Source: Corynebacterium rouxii
GTDB taxonomy: Bacteria; Actinomycetota; Actinomycetes; Mycobacteriales; Mycobacteriaceae
Reading direction: 5' to 3'
NCBI RefSeq assembly: GCF_902702935.1
Contig: NZ_LR738855.1
Location: 1,054,001-1,118,000, forward strand
Length of the DNA stretch: 64,000 nucleotides
The notes beneath the pieces are model-generated. The model was not told the DNA's origin and made no database searches. It was given only the letters and a program-made list of their open reading frames with translations. Made by a program: the position numbers and the translations under genes. Of the stretch, positions 56,342 to 64,000 are shown piece by piece; positions within the stretch are counted from its first letter, which is position 1; every line of letters starts with the position of its first letter.

Positions 56342-56377
56342 AATGGTGCCATGCTTTATCGCATGGCACCATTTTTT
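56342..56377 (+). terminator. Intrinsic terminator of the usp gene
   Basis: AATGGTGCCATGC (56342-56354) pairs with GCATGGCACCATT (56361-56373), followed by T-rich sequence. The convergent helD-like gene ends at 56376 inside the tail. Confidence 0.88.
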
Positions 56378-58640
56378 ATGATAAATCAGGAAGATCGCCG
56401 ATGATACAAAGGGACTGCGTGGCCCGAGTTAGTGCAACGTAAAGATCTTGCCATCCCTGTGGGGATTCATTAACAATATTGATCGGGTTGATCAGAACAA
56501 CATGATCGTATTCCAACCCTTTGACATCTGAAACGCCGAGAATATCGTTGTTCGCCATGCTGTCAGGTCCAATGATGGCAGTAAGTCGTGACGGATCATT
56601 TCGGCGGAGCTCTTGTGCAATCTCACTTGCATGAACATCACTATTTTCGAAGCGTACTGGGGTACCTGATTGTCGTAGCGCTGTGCTTTCTACTGCGTCA
56701 GGTGCAAAAACGTGAAGGACTTTATTAGCCCATTCCATGATTTCTGTTGGCGTGCGGTAGTTAATGGTGAGGTGGTGGGTTACATAGCGACCGCTGACGA
56801 ACGGCTCTAGGGTTTCAGCCCAAGAGTCAACTCCGGCCGGAGAACTAGTTTGTGCGGTATCGCCTACGAGGGTCATCCATCGTGATGGACAGCGACGCAT
56901 AACCATTCGCCATTCCATGGGAGTGAGCTCTTGGGCTTCGTCGACAATGACATGGCCGTACGCCCACGCTAGATCTTCACGTGCACGTTGCGCTGTTGAT
57001 CTAATATCACGAACTTCTTGGCGTCGGGCTAACGTTTCTGCATCGATGACATCATGAGCTGAAAGGATCTCAGCGTCGGATTCATCATCTAGGTCTGTAT
57101 TAGCTGAACCGGTGAGGATTTCTAGTACATCCCGAGCTTCTTCGATTTGTTCGCGCCACGCTCTTTCTTGTTCGGCTCGCTCTTTTTCTGGATCCGGTAC
57201 CCCGATGATGACAGCTAGTTCGTCCAACAGTGCTGCATCTGAGGCAGCCCATGGGCTGCCTTGTTGTCTCCATAGAGCCTCTTGAGTTTCCTCGTCGTAG
57301 TCGTAGGCAACTTTGCTGATCATGCTGTGCGATTCAAGCAGACTCATCAATGTGTCTTGAGGATTAAGCTGTGGCCAGTACTCATCGACTAGCTTGGCAA
57401 CGACGGATTCTTCTAGCAGGTCATCGTGTAATTGCGCGATATCGGCAGCCGAGAGCAAATTCTTTCCGCCCATGGGGTCAGCACCAATAAGGTCTGCCAT
57501 TTGATGTGAAAGCAGCTCAGTCAACTGCTCGGTAAATAGTGGCCTTGCTTCATTGTGAGGTCGCCTTGATCTGCGAGCGCGCGTTCGCGCTTTTTTTACC
57601 ATGTTTGGAGTGACTGTGAGTTCTAGGCCATCGATTTTGATGGCAAATGGCTCCGAAGGAACCTGCTGATACTCCTGCACCAGCCGCCGGAGAACAGTGA
57701 CCATTTCCTCACTGCCTTTAATCTCACGTGTGAGTGAATCTTCAACAGAGGTGCCGTTAATACCAGGGTAGAGATCCCCAACAGTTGATAACACGACACC
57801 AGTTTCGCCTAATTCTGGAAGAACTCGAGAAATATAGTCCAAAAAACTACGGTTTGGACCTACGATGAGCACTCCAGTTTTTGCGAGTTGATCGCGCCAA
57901 GTATAGAGAAGGTACGCCACTCGGTGCAGCGCTACAGCAGTTTTACCTGTACCAGGTCCGCCTTCAACGACCATGACTCCACGTGTCGGGTCGCGAATAA
58001 TATCATCTTGTTCGCGTTGAATGGTTTCTACAATGGAATGCATGTGGCCGGTGCGTGCAGAACACATAGCGCGGTACAAAGCGGTTTCACTCACTACATC
58101 TGCGCACTCATTGTGAGTATTTTCTGCACCAGCACCACTGAGCACTTCATCATCTATACCTACGACTGAACGTCCTTGTGTACGGATGTGTCTACGATGC
58201 AAGACGCCTTCGGGGCGGGCAGTAGTAGCCAAGTAAAACGGTCGAGCTAATGGCGCACGCCAGTCCAATAGGAGAGTCCGGTAATCATTTTGGCGATCGT
58301 CAAGCCCCATGCGTCCGATATAACGACGGTCGACGTTTTCTGTTCCTGCGACCAAATTATCGATAAGGTCTGTGCGCTGGGTAGTTACGTCGATTCGGCC
58401 AAACGCTAATCCCAATTGGGCAATGTTGAGGCGGTCGATTTTTTCATTCAATGCGTGATATTCAGTTTCACGTCTGACCAATGCTTCCGCATCAGGGTTG
58501 GCAGGGTCGACGTGCAACATAACGTCGTTGAGTCGTTGATTCGCTGCTACAACTTCCTCGTCGAGTTTTCCAAATAGCTTATCGACGTAAGCCTGTTCAT
58601 CTTGGATCTCTGCAGAAGTTGAGTCAATGGGGTGTTTCAT
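56376..58640 (-). CDS. HelD-type UvrD/Rep-family ATPase (RNA polymerase recycling)
   Basis: A 754-residue SF1 ATPase. The N-terminal coiled coil (DEQAYVDKLFGKLDEEV..., LIDRLN region) and VDWRAP-like LLLDWRAPLARPFYLAT are HelD hallmarks. Walker A is VEGGPGTGKTAVALHRVAYL, motif II is VIVDEAQELTPMEW, and later motifs are INYRTPTEIM and YVALTRA. HelD frees stalled RNA polymerase from DNA, and some actinobacterial versions (HelR) protect against rifamycins. ATG 58640 (MKHPIDS) has AAAGG 10 nt upstream, and the frame's start at 58688 precedes that SD. Confidence 0.88.
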   Translation of the reverse strand: MKHPIDSTSAEIQDEQAYVDKLFGKLDEEVVAANQRLNDVMLHVDPANPDAEALVRRETEYHALNEKIDRLNIAQLGLAFGRIDVTTQRTDLIDNLVAGTENVDRRYIGRMGLDDRQNDYRTLLLDWRAPLARPFYLATTARPEGVLHRRHIRTQGRSVVGIDDEVLSGAGAENTHNECADVVSETALYRAMCSARTGHMHSIVETIQREQDDIIRDPTRGVMVVEGGPGTGKTAVALHRVAYLLYTWRDQLAKTGVLIVGPNRSFLDYISRVLPELGETGVVLSTVGDLYPGINGTSVEDSLTREIKGSEEMVTVLRRLVQEYQQVPSEPFAIKIDGLELTVTPNMVKKARTRARRSRRPHNEARPLFTEQLTELLSHQMADLIGADPMGGKNLLSAADIAQLHDDLLEESVVAKLVDEYWPQLNPQDTLMSLLESHSMISKVAYDYDEETQEALWRQQGSPWAASDAALLDELAVIIGVPDPEKERAEQERAWREQIEEARDVLEILTGSANTDLDDESDAEILSAHDVIDAETLARRQEVRDIRSTAQRAREDLAWAYGHVIVDEAQELTPMEWRMVMRRCPSRWMTLVGDTAQTSSPAGVDSWAETLEPFVSGRYVTHHLTINYRTPTEIMEWANKVLHVFAPDAVESTALRQSGTPVRFENSDVHASEIAQELRRNDPSRLTAIIGPDSMANNDILGVSDVKGLEYDHVVLINPINIVNESPQGWQDLYVALTRATQSLCIIGDLPDLS

Positions 58641-58737
58641 TGATCGCGTGCCTTTCGTGTGGTTATGAAAGAACAAGCTGTCAATCATACCGCTTCTAAA
58701 CTACGGTTAGCATTTAATCGTTGTAGTGGGAAATGCG

Positions 58738-58784
58738 AGTGCTGGCTTTATCACCGCCTCTCGTTAGGTGATAAAGCCAGCACT
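58738..58784 (-). terminator. 18-bp hairpin after the DoxX-like gene
   Basis: 58738-58755 pairs perfectly with 58767-58784 (AGTGCTGGCTTTATCACC and its complement) around an 11-nt loop. It separates the DoxX-like gene from the helD-like gene downstream on the same strand. Confidence 0.75.
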
Positions 58785-58810
58785 AGTTTCTGGATTGCAT
58801 GAAGGTGATT

Positions 58811-59668
58811 CTAGAAAGCTGAATCGAATCGTTTCATTGCTTTGTTCAGAGATTTTTCTGCTTTTCGCTGCAGTTGGTTAGCTTTTTTAGAAGCTCGTTT
58901 GGCGCTGCGGCCAGTAGATTTTTCTGCACTTTCATATGCTTGAGCTGCGCGTTCTTGAGCGCGTGCTGCAACTTTTACGGCTTTCTTTTTAGCCAAAATA
59001 GCGTTCTTTTGTGCAAGAGCTAGCCAATCATCTTTGTTATCTTCGAGGTAGTCTTGCGCTGTTTGGCTGTATTCAGAAACGGCATCAGTTGCTTCGTTCC
59101 ACAAATCCTTCGCTAAATCCTTCGCTGCGGATGCTGTCTGGTTTGCAACAGTAGATGCTTGGTCGCCAAATTTTTTGGTCTCAGATTTAGTAGGCAGGGC
59201 TTGCTGAATCTGCGTGGATGCTTTTTGTGCAGCTTTATCAGCACGCCATTTCAAACCTGGTTTTCCGGCGGTATCTGCGCTCGTGATTGCCAAACCGCCA
59301 AGTAATGCGATGCTCGTTAAAAAGCCCTGACGTCGGGCAATTTTTTCTTCACGATCTTGAGTTTCCCAAAACGCGTGGCGAGCGATGATAGTTGGAACGC
59401 TAATAGCAGCCAGAACAGTAGCGGAGGTGCGAGGTGCTTTACCGAGTGCGAGTGAGCTGCCAGCTAATACTTTGGTTGCTCCAACTGCCTGAGTGATTAC
59501 TTGTGGATCCTCTGGAAGTTTTTTCATATATTTGCGAGGAACAACCGTGTGCAGTCGGTTGATAACGGCCTGCGTGCCTTCCACATGAGCTTGGCTGTTG
59601 AGAACAACGTCGACACCGTCAGCCACATAAACGGAGGCGAGCATGGGGCGAGCAAATTTGCGGATCAT
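58811..59668 (-). CDS. DoxX-family membrane protein with Ala/Lys-rich coiled-coil tail
   Basis: A 285-residue protein. The first half resembles DoxX-type membrane proteins (RKFARPMLASVYVADGVDVV, VLAGSSLALGKAPRTSATVLAA, FLTSIALLGGLAITSAD). The second half (about residues 150-285) is a highly charged Ala/Lys/Gln/Ser helix that looks like a cytoplasmic coiled coil or a nucleic-acid-binding basic tail (KKKAVKVAARAQERAAQ, SKKANQLQRKAEKSLNK). The function is unknown. SD AGAAAGGGA precedes ATG 59668. Confidence 0.78.
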   Translation of the reverse strand: MIRKFARPMLASVYVADGVDVVLNSQAHVEGTQAVINRLHTVVPRKYMKKLPEDPQVITQAVGATKVLAGSSLALGKAPRTSATVLAAISVPTIIARHAFWETQDREEKIARRQGFLTSIALLGGLAITSADTAGKPGLKWRADKAAQKASTQIQQALPTKSETKKFGDQASTVANQTASAAKDLAKDLWNEATDAVSEYSQTAQDYLEDNKDDWLALAQKNAILAKKKAVKVAARAQERAAQAYESAEKSTGRSAKRASKKANQLQRKAEKSLNKAMKRFDSAF

Positions 59669-59852
59669 ATAGAATTCCCTTTCTCTTAAGCCCTTAAAAT
59701 CACTAGTTTTGATCGTTTAGTGTTCGGATCATCAAACCAGAATACGATGCCCATGCTACAGACCATTGCTTGTTCCTGCTCGCGATAATTGCAACAAGTT
59801 GGTAAAGACTATGGGCTTTATGTAAGAAGATCTGTGGGATGAACTGAGGTAA

Positions 59853-60482
59853 TTACCAACCGCGTTGATGCCATTGCTCCAGATGTGGACGCTCAGTTCC
59901 TAAAGTAGTAGGTTTTCCGTGGCCAGGATGTACAACAGCAGTATCTGGATATACATCGAATAGCCTAGTTTTAACGTCTGTGAGCAATTGATTGAAGTCC
60001 GCTGGTGTTGAGGTTTTTCCTACCCCTCCTGGGAAAAGGCTATCTCCGACAAATAGATGGTAGATGCCATCTATTTTGATGCTGAGTGCTAGCCCTTCTT
60101 GGGTGTGGCCGCGGAGAATATGGGCTCTCAAGATATGGCCTGCCCAGTGGAGGGCGTCGCCTTCGCCTAGCGTTGTGTCAGCGGATCGGGGGAGACGAGG
60201 GCTATCGCCGGAACTGGCATAATGTATTGCCTTAGTCGCGTCCAGGACATCCTCAAGTGCTCTGACATGATCAAAGTGCCGGTGCGTTGTTACAACAGCG
60301 GTGATGCGCGCGCCCGCTGATTCGGCCAAGTCTAGGATGGCTGGCGCGTTGTCGGCGGCGTCGATAAGCAAGCCTTGAGTGCCTTCATCCGACTCCGTGG
60401 TTAGTAGATAGCAGTTGTTGTCTAGATCAGATACTGAGATGTGGTGTAGTGAAATACCTTCAGCGGAAGATGTGTTAGTCAT
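59853..60482 (-). CDS. Metallo-beta-lactamase-fold hydrolase (glyoxalase II-like)
   Basis: A 209-residue enzyme with the zinc motif TTHRHFDHVRAL (H-x-H-x-D-H), a second His in ILRGHTQEGLAL, GDSLFPGGVGKT (the bridging Asp), and a last His in VVHPGHGKPTT. Such proteins hydrolyse thioesters or lactones, and the substrate is not known. It is divergent from uvrA. ATG 60482 was chosen over the frame's start at 60572 because TAGTGT (60490-60495, minus strand) is 7 nt before it, a leaderless promoter. Confidence 0.87.
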   Translation of the reverse strand: MTNTSSAEGISLHHISVSDLDNNCYLLTTESDEGTQGLLIDAADNAPAILDLAESAGARITAVVTTHRHFDHVRALEDVLDATKAIHYASSGDSPRLPRSADTTLGEGDALHWAGHILRAHILRGHTQEGLALSIKIDGIYHLFVGDSLFPGGVGKTSTPADFNQLLTDVKTRLFDVYPDTAVVHPGHGKPTTLGTERPHLEQWHQRGW

Positions 60483-60651
60483 AGTGTCCACACTAATCAA
60501 TTTTCCTTCGGTAGTATGTTCGAAATGATGTAGTGTTGGTTGTATATAGCTCGATAGTCTGGGCATGTCCAAGCGTGAACTAGCGATTTGTGCTGGTTAT
60601 CGCAATGGACTTTGTTCTTTTCCCATCCCCATGCGTAAGGAAGAATCGTTA

Positions 60652-63513
60652 GTGGTTGATCGTCTTGTAGTCCGCGGCGCCCGTGAACACAATCTCAAAG
60701 GTGTGGATATTGATATCCCACGCGACGCTATGGTTGTATTTACTGGCCTTTCGGGATCCGGTAAGTCTTCTCTAGCGTTCGACACGATCTTTGCAGAAGG
60801 GCAGCGGCGCTATGTTGAGTCGTTGTCTTCCTACGCGCGCATGTTTTTAGGCCAAATGGACAAGCCGGATGTTGATTTCATTGATGGATTGTCACCTGCG
60901 GTTTCGATCGATCAAAAGTCAACAAATCGTAATCCTCGGTCCACCGTTGGCACTATCACTGAAGTGTATGACTATCTTCGATTATTGTTTTCTCGCGCTG
61001 GCACTGCTCACTGCCCTGTGTGTGACGCCAAAGTCGAACGACAAACGCCACAGCAAATTGTTGATCAAGTCATGGATATGGAACAAGGGCTAAAATTCCA
61101 GGTTCTTGCTCCAGTAGTACGCACGCGCAAAGGGGAGTTCGTTGATCTTTTTGCGGACCTAGCAACTCAAGGCTATTCGCGTGTTCGCGTCGATGGTTCC
61201 ATCTATTCACTTTCGGAGCCGCCGACGCTTAAAAAACAGGTCAAGCATGATATTGACGTTGTTGTGGATCGTCTACAGGTAAAGGCATCGCAACAGCAGC
61301 GTTTGACTGATTCGGTAGAAACGGCACTGAAGCTTGCCGACGGCGTTGTAGCTCTCGAATTTGTGGACCTGAGTGAAGATGATCCACAGCGATTCGTTCG
61401 ATTTTCCGAGAAAAGATCATGTCCTAACGGGCATACATTAAGCGTCGATGAATTGGAGCCACGGGCATTTTCTTTTAATTCACCTTACGGTGCATGTCCC
61501 GCATGCGATGGCTTAGGTACACGAACAGTGGTTGATGCCGAACTATTGATTCCTGATACGCACGCCCCAGCGTTAAAAGCAATTCAGCCATGGAATTCAA
61601 GTCCCAACCACAAGTATTTTGAAAAACTCATTGAAGCCCTCGCTAAAGCTAAAGATTTTGATCCTGACACTCCTTTCGATGAACTATCAGCAGACCAGCG
61701 CGATGCGTTGATTCATGGATGTCAAGAAGAAGTAACCGTACGGTATAAAAACCGGTATGGCCGTGTGAGAACGTGGACCGCCCCTTTTGAAGGGGTCTTG
61801 GGTTACATCGAACGTAAATTGGAGCAAGCGGATACCGAGTCACAGAAAGATCGGTTGCTGCAATATACACGTGAGGTTGCATGTCCTACGTGTCATGGAT
61901 CGAGGCTAAAACCTGAAATCTTGGCTGTCCGATTAGCATCATCGAGCCATGGAGAGCTTTCAATCGCAGGATTGAGTGAGCTGTCTATTCAAGACGCATC
62001 TGATTTTCTTCAGGACTTAGTGCTGGGCAAACGAGAAGAAATTATTGCCGGCGCTGTTCTTAAAGAAATAAATGCGCGATTGCGGTTCCTTTTGGACGTC
62101 GGGCTGACATACCTAACCTTGAATCGTGCAGCAGGGACGCTGTCTGGCGGCGAGGCTCAGCGAATTCGTCTAGCCACCCAGATTGGGTCAGGCCTCGCAG
62201 GCGTATTGTATGTTCTCGATGAACCTTCTATTGGACTACATCAACGCGATAATCAGCGGTTGATCTCAACGCTCGAGCGACTCCGTGATATCGGAAACAC
62301 ACTGATCGTTGTCGAGCATGATGAAGATACGATTAGGGCAGCAGATTGGCTTATCGACGTAGGGCCAAAAGCGGGAGAATACGGTGGCGAAATCGTCTAC
62401 CAAGGTGAACCTGCGGGAATTGTTGACTGTAAAGAGTCCATCACAGGTGCGTATTTATCTGGGAAAAAAGTCCTTGGAGTACCTGAGAAACGGCGTGCGA
62501 TTGATCCGGACAGAGCACTGAAAATTGTTGGTGCGAAGGAGAACAACCTCAAGGGGATCAACGTCACGATCCCATTAGGTGTTTTGGCATGTGTGACAGG
62601 AGTATCGGGCTCGGGCAAATCCACACTGATAAACCAGATTCTGGCAAAAGTCTTGGCCAATGAACTTAATAGAGCTCGTACTGTTCCAGGGCGTGCCCAG
62701 CGAGTAGAAGGGATCGACAACCTCGATAAATTAGTTCAGGTTGATCAATCTCCCATTGGTCGAACACCGCGTTCAAACCCCGCTACATACACCGGCGTTT
62801 TTGATAAAGTTCGTAACCTTTTTGCAGAAACAACAGAAGCAAAAGTTCGGGGCTATAAGCCTGGTCGATTTTCCTTCAACGTCAAAGGTGGTCGTTGCGA
62901 GGCGTGCCAAGGCGACGGCACTTTAAAAATTGAGATGAATTTCCTGCCAGACGTGTATGTGCCGTGCGAAGTATGTCACGGTGCTCGATACAACCGAGAG
63001 ACGCTAGAGGTTAAATACAAAGGTAAGAACATTGCTGAAGTATTAGACATGCCAATTAGTGAGGCTGCAGAGTTTTTTGAACCCATTACTTCTATACATC
63101 GGTATCTTAAAACTCTTACCGAAGTAGGTCTTGGATATGTGCGTCTGGGACAGTCGGCTACCACATTGTCTGGTGGTGAGGCACAGCGAGTGAAACTTGC
63201 CGCGGAGCTTCAGAAGCGATCGAATGGTCGAACAGTCTATATTTTGGATGAGCCAACAACAGGTCTTCATTTTGAAGATATTCGTAAGCTTATGTTGGTG
63301 ATCCAAGGACTAGTTGATAAAGGCAATTCTGTCATTATCATCGAGCATAATCTGGACGTCATTAAGGCAGCCGATTGGGTAATCGACATGGGGCCGGAAG
63401 GTGGCTCTGGAGGCGGAACAGTGGTTGCTGAAGGAACCCCTGAACAAGTAGCTGAAGTTTCGGGTTCGTATACGGGAGGCTTCCTCAAAGAAGTTCTAGC
63501 AGCTTCGAAATAA
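60652..63513 (+). CDS. uvrA: Excinuclease ABC subunit A
   Basis: A 953-residue ABC-type damage sensor of nucleotide excision repair. It has two nucleotide-binding halves: Walker A in [14 protein letters not shown] and [14 protein letters not shown], and signatures [16 protein letters not shown] and [15 protein letters not shown]. Zinc-binding Cys pairs are [21 protein letters not shown] and [12 protein letters not shown] 60652 was chosen: AAGGAAG (60637-60643) is 8 nt upstream and the protein then begins [18 protein letters not shown] as the family does. The open frame back to 60565 gives a non-conserved extension. Confidence 0.96.
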   Translation: MVDRLVVRGAREHNLKGVDIDIPRDAMVVFTGLSGSGKSSLAFDTIFAEGQRRYVESLSSYARMFLGQMDKPDVDFIDGLSPAVSIDQKSTNRNPRSTVGTITEVYDYLRLLFSRAGTAHCPVCDAKVERQTPQQIVDQVMDMEQGLKFQVLAPVVRTRKGEFVDLFADLATQGYSRVRVDGSIYSLSEPPTLKKQVKHDIDVVVDRLQVKASQQQRLTDSVETALKLADGVVALEFVDLSEDDPQRFVRFSEKRSCPNGHTLSVDELEPRAFSFNSPYGACPACDGLGTRTVVDAELLIPDTHAPALKAIQPWNSSPNHKYFEKLIEALAKAKDFDPDTPFDELSADQRDALIHGCQEEVTVRYKNRYGRVRTWTAPFEGVLGYIERKLEQADTESQKDRLLQYTREVACPTCHGSRLKPEILAVRLASSSHGELSIAGLSELSIQDASDFLQDLVLGKREEIIAGAVLKEINARLRFLLDVGLTYLTLNRAAGTLSGGEAQRIRLATQIGSGLAGVLYVLDEPSIGLHQRDNQRLISTLERLRDIGNTLIVVEHDEDTIRAADWLIDVGPKAGEYGGEIVYQGEPAGIVDCKESITGAYLSGKKVLGVPEKRRAIDPDRALKIVGAKENNLKGINVTIPLGVLACVTGVSGSGKSTLINQILAKVLANELNRARTVPGRAQRVEGIDNLDKLVQVDQSPIGRTPRSNPATYTGVFDKVRNLFAETTEAKVRGYKPGRFSFNVKGGRCEACQGDGTLKIEMNFLPDVYVPCEVCHGARYNRETLEVKYKGKNIAEVLDMPISEAAEFFEPITSIHRYLKTLTEVGLGYVRLGQSATTLSGGEAQRVKLAAELQKRSNGRTVYILDEPTTGLHFEDIRKLMLVIQGLVDKGNSVIIIEHNLDVIKAADWVIDMGPEGGSGGGTVVAEGTPEQVAEVSGSYTGGFLKEVLAASK

Positions 63514-63523
63514 CGAATGATAT

Positions 63524-63553
63524 TTTACAAATCTTGCTGTCTTCTGTTAGTAT
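63524..63553 (+). promoter_or_regulatory. Candidate promoter of infC
   Basis: TTTACA (63524-63529) and TAGTAT (63548-63553) are separated by 18 bp, just after the uvrA stop. Transcription would give a leader of about 220 nt. Confidence 0.45.
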
Positions 63554-63559
63554 TTCCGT

Positions 63560-63703
63560 ACTACCGCCTGATTGGTTCTTCTGATCGGGTCGCAAGTGGA
63601 GATCTTCCCACCTGAAGCCGCTGTTTACAGCTGGACAAAGGTCAAAGGGTATGGGTTTAACCCCAGCAAGCAGATCTCCCGCCTCTTGTGAGGCGGGCTT
63701 TTT
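63560..63703 (+). promoter_or_regulatory. Structured infC leader with attenuator terminator
   Basis: The leader contains a hairpin CCTGAT/ATCGGG (about 63567-63588), a small GTGG/CCAC hairpin (about 63596-63611), and an intrinsic terminator: CCCGCCTC (63678-63685) pairs with GAGGCGGG (63690-63697) plus T5, 81 bases before infC. GGAGATC (63598-63604) can also pair with GATCTCC (63673-63679), which touches the terminator. This suggests attenuation of the infC-rpmI-rplT operon. The mechanism is not shown by the sequence alone. Confidence 0.5.
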
Positions 63704-63783
63704 CTGTGTGTTCTTCCTTTGAAGAAGTTTCTATAAGCGATGGGCGCGGTATATCACATACATTTGCTACTTGAGGAGTCCCC

Positions 63784-64000
63784 ATCAGCGCTGAAGCTCG
63801 CATTAATGAGCGCATCCGAGTTCCCGAGGTTCGTCTAGTCGGACCGAACGGTGAACAGGTGGGCATCGTGCGTATCGACGACGCCCGTAAGCTTGCCTAC
63901 GAAGCAGACCTTGACTTGGTTGAGGTTGCTCCGAATGCTAAACCGCCAGTCTGCAAAATTATGGACTATGGAAAGTTCAAATACGAGCAGGCGCAGAAGG
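63784..64000 (+). CDS. infC: Translation initiation factor IF-3, 5' part, apparent AUC start
   Basis: The frame from 63784 reads [20 protein letters not shown], then [20 protein letters not shown] and [17 protein letters not shown] to the window end. It is the IF-3 N-domain. The only start that fits the family N-terminus (actinobacterial IF-3 begins [16 protein letters not shown] as I recall it) is the ATC at 63784-63786, with GAGGAG (63773-63778) 5 nt upstream. A TGA at 63772 closes the frame, and the first in-frame GTG lies deep in the conserved region. IF-3 genes are known for rare starts (AUU in E. coli) that allow self-control. The 3' end is outside the window. Confidence 0.9.
   Translation, partial: MSAEARINERIRVPEVRLVGPNGEQVGIVRIDDARKLAYEADLDLVEVAPNAKPPVCKIMDYGKFKYEQAQK

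Overview
The window reads as a chromosomal segment of a Corynebacterium, most likely of the C. diphtheriae group. The basis is family knowledge plus what is visible: intermediate GC, frequent GTG starts, many leaderless promoters (TANNNT 6-8 nt before the start codon), a cutinase-family esterase, an LtbR-like IclR regulator divergent from leuCD, gltX followed by tRNA-Gln/tRNA-Glu, and actinobacterial-type BioB, HelD and PEP carboxylase. No database search was possible, so the species call is inference.

Layout. 1-5.8 kb is core: an FAH-family (probable oxaloacetate decarboxylase) gene, a methyltransferase, isochorismate synthase, gltX, a secreted esterase, tRNA-Gln and tRNA-Glu. 5.8-8.7 kb is a worn accessory stretch between two identical tRNA-Glu genes, with a broken TetR gene, an MMPL transporter remnant, an intact cutinase-like protein and a decayed small gene. 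8.74-17.66 kb is an island bounded by a 40-bp direct repeat (39/40 identical) that contains the terminator of the second tRNA-Glu. It holds a ruined SNF2/RapA-type helicase gene, an intact type III-like adenine methyltransferase (mod), a restriction helicase-nuclease gene (res) split at a G9 tract, and the tail of an AAA ATPase. This is the most unusual part of the window.

17.8-37.1 kb is core metabolism and repair: ppc, bioB (with a probable C-terminal frameshift), a ppGpp hydrolase-like HD protein, ltbR-leuCD, a NUDIX/phosphatase fusion, gpsA-ddl, thiL-ung-fakA-like-recG, a biotinyl-domain protein, rsmD-coaD and a TauE/SafE permease. 37.2-41.2 kb is a polar amino acid ABC transporter operon, a DUF368 membrane protein and an odd tRNA-Leu. 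41.2-64 kb carries polA, a methyltransferase, rpsA, a DcuC-type carrier, a beta-glucoside-type PTS permease controlled by a visible RAT/terminator switch with its BglG antiterminator, coaE, a radical SAM/SPASM protein, uvrB, a universal stress protein, HelD, a DoxX-like membrane protein, a metallo-beta-lactamase-fold hydrolase, uvrA, and the 5' part of infC, which appears to start at AUC behind an attenuator-like leader.

The genes mostly work as separate small units. The linked groups are gpsA-ddl, thiL-ung, fakA-recG, biotinyl-rsmD-coaD-tauE, the ABC operon, leuCD under LtbR, and the PTS/BglG pair. Repair functions (ung, recG, polA, uvrB, uvrA) recur across the segment.
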